From CAYRFQ01 sp964423615 (lineage in GTDB: Bacteria > Planctomycetota > Planctomycetia > Gemmatales > Gemmataceae): DNA of 56,559 bases. Numbering within the stretch: the first letter of the stretch is position 1; the number at the start of each line of letters is the position of its first letter. The notes under the pieces are model-generated. The model worked only from the letters and a program-made list of their open reading frames with translations. It did no database searches and was not told the origin of the DNA. The stretch lies in contig CAYRFQ010000043.1 in the NCBI GenBank assembly GCA_964423615.1, positions 1-56,559 on the forward strand, given 5' to 3'. This document shows, in pieces, positions 17,701 through 24,367 of this stretch. A program made the position numbers and the translations under genes.

Positions 17701-18319
17701 GACCGTCGAGTTCTCCAAGAATCTTGGCAATGTCTTGTGGACAGGCTGGTTCGGAGATGTCTGCCGCCATCTGGAGTATCTGACGGAGTTCAAAAAACGT
17801 CCTTCCCGGCATCTCGACGACCAACAAATTCGCCCCCACAGTCAATGTCGCTTTGGCAGCCTGAAGGAAAGTCGAAATCCCGATAGCCCGAACCCCCGAC
17901 ACTTTGTTCGCCACACAACAAATCAGTCCAGGGTCAACAGTGAAGAGAAAACCTCCTCGACACTGACCAGCACTGATCCAAGCAGCCGCTTCCTTTGCCC
18001 ATTGGCCAAGTTGATGCTCTGAGTTCTCAGGAAACTTTTCGAGCACAACACCCCTTCGAGTAATCGTGGCTACCGCTGATGCCAGAAGCGGATAGTGGCG
18101 ATCGCTGGCATAGCCCCAACTCCCACGATTCGATTGGTGAGCATCGACATCCGTTCTTGTCAGAGACAGCGAACGTTCCTTGACAATGTCCAATGCGAGG
18201 GGAGTGACTACCGCGTCGCTCGGAATTTCGATAACCCTATGTCCGTTCAGGCGTTGCTCGAGAGATTCCGCCGTGACCAGCCTTTGGGTCCATCGCAGGA
18301 TGTTATCGTCATCCGACAT
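17687..18319 (-). CDS. RpiB/LacA-like protein of the BMC operon, likely non-catalytic
   Basis: The 210-residue product (from ATG 18319; alternatives at 18337 and 18376) has a short N-terminal motif LVTAESLEQRL followed by VVTPLALDIVKE, seen in several BMC-associated proteins. An RpiB-like fold follows: YASDRHYPLLASAVATITRRG, then GFLFTVDPGLICCVANKVSGVRA, and FFELRQIL. Ribose-5-phosphate isomerase B has its catalytic Cys where this protein has Thr (FLFTVD), so isomerase activity is doubtful. It sits between two BMC-P genes. The choice of start is uncertain because none has a good ribosome site; the longest form overlaps the upstream gene by 28 bases. Confidence 0.7.
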   Translation of the reverse strand: MSDDDNILRWTQRLVTAESLEQRLNGHRVIEIPSDAVVTPLALDIVKERSLSLTRTDVDAHQSNRGSWGYASDRHYPLLASAVATITRRGVVLEKFPENSEHQLGQWAKEAAAWISAGQCRGGFLFTVDPGLICCVANKVSGVRAIGISTFLQAAKATLTVGANLLVVEMPGRTFFELRQILQMAADISEPACPQDIAKILGELDGHAHC

Positions 18320-18348
18320 ATCTGTATGGAAGATCATGGGTTCATAAG

Positions 18349-18603
18349 TTAATCGCAGAGTCCAAGAATCATCCATCGGGCAGGGGTGTCTCGGGCTCCG
18401 ACGGTTTCTCGGGTTCCTTTTCCGTCGGCGCTCAAAATGACGATGTCACCTGATTTGGCTCCTTGAGGATCAACAGCTAAAATAGGGTCTCCATCTCCTT
18501 GCCCTTGCGAATCAAGTTTCTCAACAAGCAAGAGTCGCCATCCTTCCAATGTTGGGTGTTTGATGGTCGAGATAGCGTGACCCAACACCTTGCCGAGTTG
18601 CAT
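18349..18603 (-). CDS. BMC-P shell vertex protein (EutN/CcmL family)
   Basis: The 84-residue protein begins MQLGKVLGHAISTIKHPTL and has GWRLLLVEKLD, then PILAVDPQGAKSGDIVILSADG, followed by TRETVGARDTPARWMILGLCD. These are the signature strands of the EutN/CcmL pentamer family, at the shorter end of its usual 80-100 residues. It lies 43 bases after the aldehyde dehydrogenase gene. Three different BMC-P proteins in one locus is a known feature of PVC microcompartments. Confidence 0.93.
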   Translation of the reverse strand: MQLGKVLGHAISTIKHPTLEGWRLLLVEKLDSQGQGDGDPILAVDPQGAKSGDIVILSADGKGTRETVGARDTPARWMILGLCD

Positions 18604-18646
18604 TAGTTAGTCCTTGTTCCAGCTTCCTATTTCCCAATCGATTAGC

Positions 18647-20092
18647 TTACAGCACTCGCATCCCACCAGCTGCCGTCGTTGTCCGACGCTGACGAGTGAA
18701 TGTCAGCGGTGTTGTCACACCTTCTCCCGTTGGTGTTGCGATGCTGAAGCTCAAATATCCTTCACCACCCAATCCTAAGCTGGCCATACTTGGTCCATTT
18801 TGGACAAACAAACTCGTGTCGACTAACCGACCCATTCTTGTAATCGTTTCGACGTTGCGAGAGTGAATGATCGCAGTGTGTTTGAATCCATGTTCGTACT
18901 TCACCGCCATCGCAATGGCAGTATCGACGTCAGGAACTCGGACGAACGGGACGAACGGCATCATCTGTTCGTGATCCACGAATGGGTTGTGTTCGTCCGT
19001 CTCGCCGAAGACCAGTTCGGTGTCTCCAGGGATTTCGACACCGGCGTACCGGGCCAGGACCGCTGCATCCTGGCCAATGAGATCCTTGTTGACGATCAGC
19101 TTCCTCTTGTCCTCGGAGTGAGGTACGAAAGCCGCTCCCGTCAAGGCTTCGATTTGCCCCGCCGTCAACTGAACGGCCTTGTGGCGAGTCATGGCCTCCA
19201 AGAGTTCATCGAAGATCGCATCAACGGCGAATACTTCTTTCTCTCCGATGCATAACAAATTATTGTCGAATGCCCCTCCAGCGATGATCGATTGGGCAGC
19301 CAGATCGAGGTCAGCCGTTTCGTCCACCACGACGGGTGGATTACCAGGACCAGCAACGATGGCACGCTTAGGACTTCGCAGAGCTGCTCGACCAACTGCT
19401 GGTCCCCCAGTAACGCAAAGGAGACGGACCAATTTGTGATCGAAGATCGCCTGGGCCGATTCGAGTGTCGGAGTTCGAATGATGGTGAGCAAGTTGTCGA
19501 TGCCAATGGCTTCGTAGATGGCTTGGTTGAACATTTCTGTCCCTTTGCAGGCAATCCGAGCACCACTGGGATGCGGATTGCACAGTAGGGAGTTCCCGGC
19601 CGCCAACATGTTAATGGCGTTTCCTGCTAGTGTCGGGACCGAGTGAGTCACGGGAGTAATGATCCCGATGACACCAAACGGAGCGTACTCCGTCAACGTG
19701 ACTCCGTTTTCTCCAGCGTAGGCTTCGGTCCTAAGGAACTCGACCCCAGGTGTCTTCTCGGCAGCCGTCACCAGCTTATCGATTTTGTGTTGGAGGCGAC
19801 CGATCTTCGTTTCTTCGAATTCTTCCCTTCCAAGAGGTTCAGCTTGCTCAGTGCAAACGCGCCGGACACAGTCAACGGCCTTTTTCCTCTCCTCCATACT
19901 CCTCTTCTCGAACTCCTTCTGGGCAGCAGCAGCAGCTGTGGCTGCAACATCAACATCGTCGAAGACTCCCCAGCTGTGCCCATGACCGTTGGACGATGGT
20001 TGCGAGAGGGAAGCCGGTGCAGGTTGTCCGTTGCGCATGTTAGTGAGAACTTCGGACACAACAGAGCGGATGAGGTCGTCAGTAATCTGCAT
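18647..20092 (-). CDS. CoA-acylating aldehyde dehydrogenase of the BMC
   Basis: The 481-residue enzyme belongs to the PduP/EutE group. It has nucleotide-binding and core motifs GVIGIITPVTHSVPT, TGGPAVGRAAL and GPGNPPVVVDETAD, and the catalytic Cys281 in FDNNLLCIGEKE. Residues 1-20 (MQITDDLIRSVVSEVLTNMR) form an amphipathic N-terminal helix followed by a Pro/Ser/Gly linker, a classical encapsulation peptide. It should convert lactaldehyde (or propionaldehyde/acetaldehyde) plus CoA and NAD to the acyl-CoA inside the shell. The acyl-CoA would pass to the PduL-like phosphotransacylase of the same operon. Confidence 0.94.
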   Translation of the reverse strand: MQITDDLIRSVVSEVLTNMRNGQPAPASLSQPSSNGHGHSWGVFDDVDVAATAAAAAQKEFEKRSMEERKKAVDCVRRVCTEQAEPLGREEFEETKIGRLQHKIDKLVTAAEKTPGVEFLRTEAYAGENGVTLTEYAPFGVIGIITPVTHSVPTLAGNAINMLAAGNSLLCNPHPSGARIACKGTEMFNQAIYEAIGIDNLLTIIRTPTLESAQAIFDHKLVRLLCVTGGPAVGRAALRSPKRAIVAGPGNPPVVVDETADLDLAAQSIIAGGAFDNNLLCIGEKEVFAVDAIFDELLEAMTRHKAVQLTAGQIEALTGAAFVPHSEDKRKLIVNKDLIGQDAAVLARYAGVEIPGDTELVFGETDEHNPFVDHEQMMPFVPFVRVPDVDTAIAMAVKYEHGFKHTAIIHSRNVETITRMGRLVDTSLFVQNGPSMASLGLGGEGYLSFSIATPTGEGVTTPLTFTRQRRTTTAAGGMRVL

Positions 20093-20135
20093 GGTGTTAC
20101 CCGTCGTTGTTTTCTTCTACGATGATCGGGGGATG

Positions 20136-20462
20136 TCATTCCCCAGAGTTTCTTTCGCGTGCGTTGAATATCGTTTGGTGCTTCAAGTTGACAGTATCGA
20201 CGATACCAATGATCGCCGCGTCCACAGGCAGTTTCTCCGTCTCAGGGGTGAGCCGAGCACTCGAGCCTTGGACAATTAAGACCAACTCTCCATGACCGGC
20301 CCCCACGGTATCGACCACTACGAATGTCCTTCCAGTGGACACCAGTTTGTGTTCACCTTTGGAATCCACCCTGTAGGGCTCGACCGTCAAAAGTTTATGT
20401 CCGGTCATCGATGCTGTCTTTTGAGTCGCCACGACGCTACCAGTTACTTTCGCCAGAAACAT
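20136..20462 (-). CDS. BMC-P shell vertex protein (EutN/CcmL family)
   Basis: The 108-residue protein begins MFLAKVTGSVVATQKTASM, continues GHKLLTVEPYRVD and FVVVDTVGAGHGELVLIVQGSSAR, and ends DAAIIGIVDTVNL, all EutN/CcmL hallmarks. It is longer than its paralogue at 18349, with a polar C-terminal tail (about residues 93-108). It follows the acetate kinase gene after a 104-base gap flanked by an 11-bp inverted repeat, and precedes the aldehyde dehydrogenase. Confidence 0.93.
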   Translation of the reverse strand: MFLAKVTGSVVATQKTASMTGHKLLTVEPYRVDSKGEHKLVSTGRTFVVVDTVGAGHGELVLIVQGSSARLTPETEKLPVDAAIIGIVDTVNLKHQTIFNARERNSGE

Positions 20463-20476
20463 ATGTCAGTGCCTCC

Positions 20477-20568
20477 AAAGTAGCAGGCACAATCAGCGTG
20501 CCGTTGCCAAACCAAGAAGAAGCGGACTATCACCTCTTTACGAGATGGATCGCCATACCTGCTACTTT
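20477..20568 (-). promoter_or_regulatory. Long-range inverted repeat in the acetate kinase/BMC-P gap
   Basis: AAAGTAGCAGG (20477-20487) and CCTGCTACTTT (20558-20568) are a perfect 11-bp inverted pair 70 bases apart. One arm overlaps the acetate kinase stop codon and the other lies just ahead of the BMC-P start. In the operon mRNA this could fold as a large stem-loop that sets processing, stability or shell-to-enzyme ratios. It is the only sizeable gap inside the operon. Confidence 0.4.
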
Positions 20569-21745
20569 ATTCCAACACTTCCTTAGCTTGCCGAGCGACT
20601 ATCAATTCTTCGTTCGTCGGAATGGTCCAAAGCTGAACTCGACTCTCTTCGGCATCGAATCGAGCTTCGCCTTTGACCTGACCATTCTTGCCCTCATCAA
20701 GTTCAATTCCGAACCAGCCGAGGTCGGAACAAACCCCCTTACGAACTGTCACAGAGTTCTCTCCGATGCCTCCAGTGAAGACAATGGCATCCGCTCCTCC
20801 CAGATGCACCAGATACGCTCCGACATAGTGTCGGATGCTGGCGATGTAGACCTCCAGTGCCAGTTTTGCTCGTGGGTTCGTGTCAGCCGCCTCTTCGATG
20901 TCTCGAAGGTCATTACTGACACCGCTGAGTCCTAGCAATCCGGACTTGGTAGCAAGGTCACCTAACAACTCTTCGCAGTTCTTGCCAGTGGCTCGCATGA
21001 GAGCAGGGAGAGCGAAGGGATCGAAGTCACCGACGCGATTGTTTTGCGGGAGCCCAGTCTGCGGACTCATGCCCATAGTTGTGGCGATAGATTTTCCGGC
21101 CCTGATGGCACACAGAGAGCTGCTGCCTCCAAGATGACACGAGATAATCCTAGCCTCGGGATTACCAAGGGCCTCACTGGCCCGTGTACCGATGTATCGA
21201 TGACTTGCTCCGTGGAATCCCCACCGTTTAATCCCGTGTTGCTCGATCCATTCGTAAGGAACTGCATAGACCTTGTTCGCCAGTGGTATCGTCTCGTGAA
21301 AACCAGATTCGAAGGCCGCCACCATAGGAATGTCTGGGAGTTCTCGGGACAACAGTCGCATTGCCTTCACGTAGGGTGGGTTATGAGCCGGTGTCACATC
21401 GGAATAGTCTTCCATGGCCGTGAGGACCTCGTTGTCGACCCGGTGGACTCCGGTCAATGCCCTTGCGTGGACCGCTTTGAACCCGATGGCTGCCAATTCC
21501 GAAGGATCGGAGAGACACGCGAACTTAGGGTCTGCGAGCTGTTGCAGGCACAGACGAACGGCGACGGCATGGTCCCGAGCATCTAAGGTTGTTTCCTCCT
21601 TCACTGCACCGACCTGGACAAAGCAATTAGACTCGGGGGAGCCGATGCGTTCGACGCCTCCGCGAGCCAACAATACTTCGTCGGTCATGTCAAACAGACG
21701 ATACTTGAAGGAGGTACTGCCCAAGTTTGCTACAAGGATTTTCAT
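20567..21745 (-). CDS. ackA: Acetate kinase-family protein of the BMC operon
   Basis: The 392-residue protein starts MKILVANLGSTSFKYRLFD, the acetokinase N-terminal motif. It also carries RWGFHGASHRYIG, CHLGGSSSLCAI, and FTGGIGENS near the end. It converts an acyl-phosphate and ADP to acid and ATP; here it would accept the lactoyl- or propionyl-phosphate made by the PduL-type enzyme and so recover ATP. I see no N- or C-terminal encapsulation helix, fitting a cytosolic location as proposed for this step in PVC BMC metabolism. The ATG at 21745 is taken because family similarity begins there; the upstream in-frame extension is basic and unrelated. Confidence 0.93.
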   Translation of the reverse strand: MKILVANLGSTSFKYRLFDMTDEVLLARGGVERIGSPESNCFVQVGAVKEETTLDARDHAVAVRLCLQQLADPKFACLSDPSELAAIGFKAVHARALTGVHRVDNEVLTAMEDYSDVTPAHNPPYVKAMRLLSRELPDIPMVAAFESGFHETIPLANKVYAVPYEWIEQHGIKRWGFHGASHRYIGTRASEALGNPEARIISCHLGGSSSLCAIRAGKSIATTMGMSPQTGLPQNNRVGDFDPFALPALMRATGKNCEELLGDLATKSGLLGLSGVSNDLRDIEEAADTNPRAKLALEVYIASIRHYVGAYLVHLGGADAIVFTGGIGENSVTVRKGVCSDLGWFGIELDEGKNGQVKGEARFDAEESRVQLWTIPTNEELIVARQAKEVLE

Positions 21746-21782
21746 GGTGGGACGTCCGTTGCCGTTCTTCCTAGATTGTGTC

Positions 21783-22079
21783 CTACTTCGCCAAGAACGT
21801 TTCGATGACCGCTTCTTCCGGTCGTGGTATGACGTGAGCGCTGAGCAGTTCTCCATTCTGGCTTGCAGCGTGCGATCCAGCTTCCACGGCAGCTCGAACG
21901 GAGCCGACGTCACCACGGACAAAAGTTGTGACGAAACCTCCACCGATCTGAACTTGTCCGGCAAGAGCGACATTGGCTGCTTTGCACATGGCGTCCGTTG
22001 CCGCGATAGTGGCGATGAGTCCTTTGGTCTCGATCAATCCCAGCGCCTCACCGTTACCATTTCGAAACCCATTGTTCAT
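21783..22079 (-). CDS. BMC-H shell hexamer protein
   Basis: The 98-residue protein is a single BMC domain: EALGLIETKGLIATIAATDAMCKAANV, then GGGFVTTFVRGDVGSVRAAVEAG and the C-terminal HVIPRPEEAV. This family forms the hexagonal facets of microcompartments. A short Asn/Gly-rich N-terminal extension (about 9 residues) precedes the domain. AAGGGATA lies upstream as ribosome site. It follows the second BMC-H gene by 54 bases, and the two are diverged paralogues. Confidence 0.96.
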   Translation of the reverse strand: MNNGFRNGNGEALGLIETKGLIATIAATDAMCKAANVALAGQVQIGGGFVTTFVRGDVGSVRAAVEAGSHAASQNGELLSAHVIPRPEEAVIETFLAK

Positions 22080-22133
22080 CGGAGTATCCCTTTAGCTATA
22101 TATCCTGGTATTATCAGTGTCTGTTGTTGGGGG

Positions 22134-22451
22134 TTACACACCAGCTGTATGTTCTTCTTCTTTCTTTCCGGCGATTGGCAGGACTGATCCGAGGTCCTCG
22201 TGAGGTCGTGGGATGACCTGGACACCAACGACTTCACCAACTCGCGAAGCGGCAGCGGCTCCTGCGTCGATCGCAGCCTTGACAGCGGCGACGTCACCAA
22301 CGACCATCGCAGTCACCAAGCCGCTACCTACTTTCTCCCAACCGATGAGTGTGACGTTGGCAGACTTGAGCATTGCGTCACTCGCTTCGATCAAACCAAC
22401 TAAACCCTTGGTTTCGATCATTCCAAGAGCTTCCATGTGATGACTAGCCAT
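22134..22451 (-). CDS. BMC-H shell hexamer protein
   Basis: The 105-residue protein has one BMC domain: EALGMIETKGLVGLIEASDAMLKSANV, GSGLVTAMVVGDVAAVKAAIDAG and VIPRPHEDL. After the domain comes a charged C-terminal tail with KKEEE. It is the first shell gene of the operon, 45 bases after the PduL-like gene, and has GAGGT ahead of its ATG. Together with the gene at 21783 it supplies the shell facets. No BMC-T (tandem-domain) gene is present in the locus. Confidence 0.96.
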   Translation of the reverse strand: MASHHMEALGMIETKGLVGLIEASDAMLKSANVTLIGWEKVGSGLVTAMVVGDVAAVKAAIDAGAAAASRVGEVVGVQVIPRPHEDLGSVLPIAGKKEEEHTAGV

Positions 22452-22496
22452 GAGTGGGATACCTCGAGGTTATGTGGTCTTTGGGTCGTATTTGCG

Positions 22497-23285
22497 TTAT
22501 TTGTAGAGTTCCACCTTGGTCGCATTTGGCAAGTTACAAGCATTGCCTTCGTCGGTGTCAATGTGGACTTCGAGTTTGCTCGTTTCGTTTACGCGGACAA
22601 GGAGTCCTTCCATGGTCGTTGGACAGTCACTGTGAATCCGGAGGTTCATTCGGTCACCGTCCTTGACCCCGTAATGGGCTGCATCCGATGGTCCCATGTG
22701 GACATGACGTTCGTGTCGGATGACCCCCTTGGTCAGCTCAATCATTCCAACCGGTCCAAGGAGGTAGCAACCCGGTGTGCCTTCAATGTTGCCGCTCTTT
22801 CGGACAGGTGCGTCGATGCCTAGCGAGATCGCATCGGTGAACGCCAACTCGACTTGACTGTGGTCTCGACACGGTCCCAAGATTCGCAAGTTGGCAATCA
22901 TCCGGTGTCGCGGTCCAATGATCGTCACGGTCTCCTTCGCTGCAAAGAAACCGTCTTGATAGAGGTCCTTGTGAACGTGCAGCTGGTGCCCTCTGCCATA
23001 CAGCAGCTCAAGGTCTTCCTGAGTGACATGACAGTGTCGTGCAGAGATGTTCACGACGAGCTTTGGGGCGACAAGTCCACCGGATGATATTTGTGGTGTT
23101 GGTTGCAACTGTCGGGTCAACGCTTGGCGGACCATGTGCTCGACGTTGGACCTCGTGATCAACGGGACAGCCGGAACTGTGGTCGCTTGATGACCGTTGC
23201 CCGCTGAGACACCGTTGCTCGTGTGGCCAAGGGCTTGGCGGACCATCTGTTCGATGATGGACCTGTCGATTGTTGAACTGCTCAT
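22497..23285 (-). CDS. pduL: PduL-type phosphotransacylase of the BMC
   Basis: The 262-residue protein has the PduL double-barrel signature with metal-binding His residues in SARHCHVTQEDL (H83, H85) and in ERHVHMGPSDA. The enzyme converts acyl-CoA and phosphate to acyl-phosphate and frees CoA inside the shell. The N-terminus carries two tandem amphipathic helices with a shared core, DRSIIEQMVRQALG (7-20) and SNVEHMVRQALTRQL (46-60), separated by a Gly/Asn linker. That is a duplicated encapsulation peptide where one is usual. The start overlaps the regulator stop by ATGA. Confidence 0.94.
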   Translation of the reverse strand: MSSSTIDRSIIEQMVRQALGHTSNGVSAGNGHQATTVPAVPLITRSNVEHMVRQALTRQLQPTPQISSGGLVAPKLVVNISARHCHVTQEDLELLYGRGHQLHVHKDLYQDGFFAAKETVTIIGPRHRMIANLRILGPCRDHSQVELAFTDAISLGIDAPVRKSGNIEGTPGCYLLGPVGMIELTKGVIRHERHVHMGPSDAAHYGVKDGDRMNLRIHSDCPTTMEGLLVRVNETSKLEVHIDTDEGNACNLPNATKVELYK

Positions 23286-24073
23286 GAGGAAAAATCCTCT
23301 CCATTCCGGTTCGTGTTCCCGGCGAGTATGACCTTGGTGTCGGTTTGGTCCAAAAGTTGGCGCTGCTCAGGAGTCAACTGGTCGTCGACGATCAACATGT
23401 CGACCGAACCAAAGTCGCACAGGAATGCGAGTGCTTGGCGTCCGACCTTCGTGTGGTCGGCTACGACGACGACTTCCTGGGCACATCGCATCATTTGTCG
23501 TTCGGTTTCCACAAGTAGCATGTTGCTGTTGAAGAACCCCTTCACGTTAATCCCACTGATGCTGAGTATCGTTTGATGCACGTTGATGTCTTCCATCATC
23601 CGTACTGTTACAGGACCTAGTGCGACCCCTGTTTTTGGGTAGACATAGCCGCCGAGCATTACCAAATCAGTCTTGGGGTTGTTGGCAAACAAGTTTGCGA
23701 TCGGCAAACTGTTGGTAACGATCTGAAGTGACCGATTTACAAGCAATTTGGCCACTTCGAGAGTCGTCGTTCCGCCATCAAGCAAGACTGTGTCGCCATC
23801 CTGGATTCGTGAAGCCGCCTTCTCTGCGATCAAACGTTTTTCGGCGAGTTGGCTCGTCAAACGTTCCTCGAGAGCGGGCAGCTGGATGCCATCGCCTGTA
23901 CAAATGGCACCACCGTGAGTTCGCTTCAACAACTGTTTTTCGTCAAGGTAATCCAAATCCCTGCGGACAGTAGAATCGGACACCTTCAGGAGCTTGACTA
24001 AGTCTGGGAGGCTCAGGAATCCGTGCTGAGTGACCAGTTCCAGTACTTTTTGACGCCGCTCTTCCACCAACAT
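23282..24073 (-). CDS. DeoR family transcriptional regulator of the BMC operon
   Basis: The 263-residue protein begins MLVEERRQKVLELVTQHGFLS. It carries a winged helix-turn-helix (LPDLVKLLKVSDSTVRRDLDYLDEK) followed by RTHGGA. The C-terminal sugar-phosphate sensing domain is of the DeoRC type (DGDTVLLDGGTTTLEVAKLL, VADHTKVG). It is the first gene of the operon and its stop overlaps the PduL start. A phosphorylated sugar intermediate is the expected inducer. An alternative ATG four codons upstream (24085) is possible; 24073 matches the usual family start. Confidence 0.93.
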   Translation of the reverse strand: MLVEERRQKVLELVTQHGFLSLPDLVKLLKVSDSTVRRDLDYLDEKQLLKRTHGGAICTGDGIQLPALEERLTSQLAEKRLIAEKAASRIQDGDTVLLDGGTTTLEVAKLLVNRSLQIVTNSLPIANLFANNPKTDLVMLGGYVYPKTGVALGPVTVRMMEDINVHQTILSISGINVKGFFNSNMLLVETERQMMRCAQEVVVVADHTKVGRQALAFLCDFGSVDMLIVDDQLTPEQRQLLDQTDTKVILAGNTNRNGEDFSS

Positions 24074-24093
24074 GCAAGATTCCATTCAATCTT

Positions 24094-24209
24094 GAAAGAA
24101 AAAATATCTCATTTTTGAGAGGTTACCCATATTCTCTGATCGAAAATAACGACGTCAAGAGTGTTTCTCAAAGAATATGCAAATTTTCTTTCTTCCCCGT
24201 GGAAAGAAA
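24094..24209. promoter_or_regulatory. Candidate DeoR operator cluster upstream of the BMC operon
   Basis: The 282-base gap between the regulator and the WD40 gene contains the octamer GAAAGAAA three times: at 24094-24101 and 24202-24209 on plus, and inverted at 24185-24192. The last two form a perfect inverted repeat with a 9-base spacer. A small hairpin TCTCA-tttt-TGAGA lies at 24107-24120. DeoR-family proteins commonly bind A/T-rich repeats of this kind in front of their own operon, so autoregulation is plausible. The rest of the gap is AT-rich and without genes. Confidence 0.45.
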
Positions 24210-24367
24210 TGGCAAGTAATTGTCATGCCTGCTGTCGTAACTTCGCTAAATCTCGACCTTGCTGAATCTTACCGAGCTATCCAATCGTCTACTTTCCGAT
24301 AACTTTTCGCGAGAAGTTACGAAAGTCATAAGGACTGCTTCCACCTCGCTGCTTGAAGGAGTCGGTA

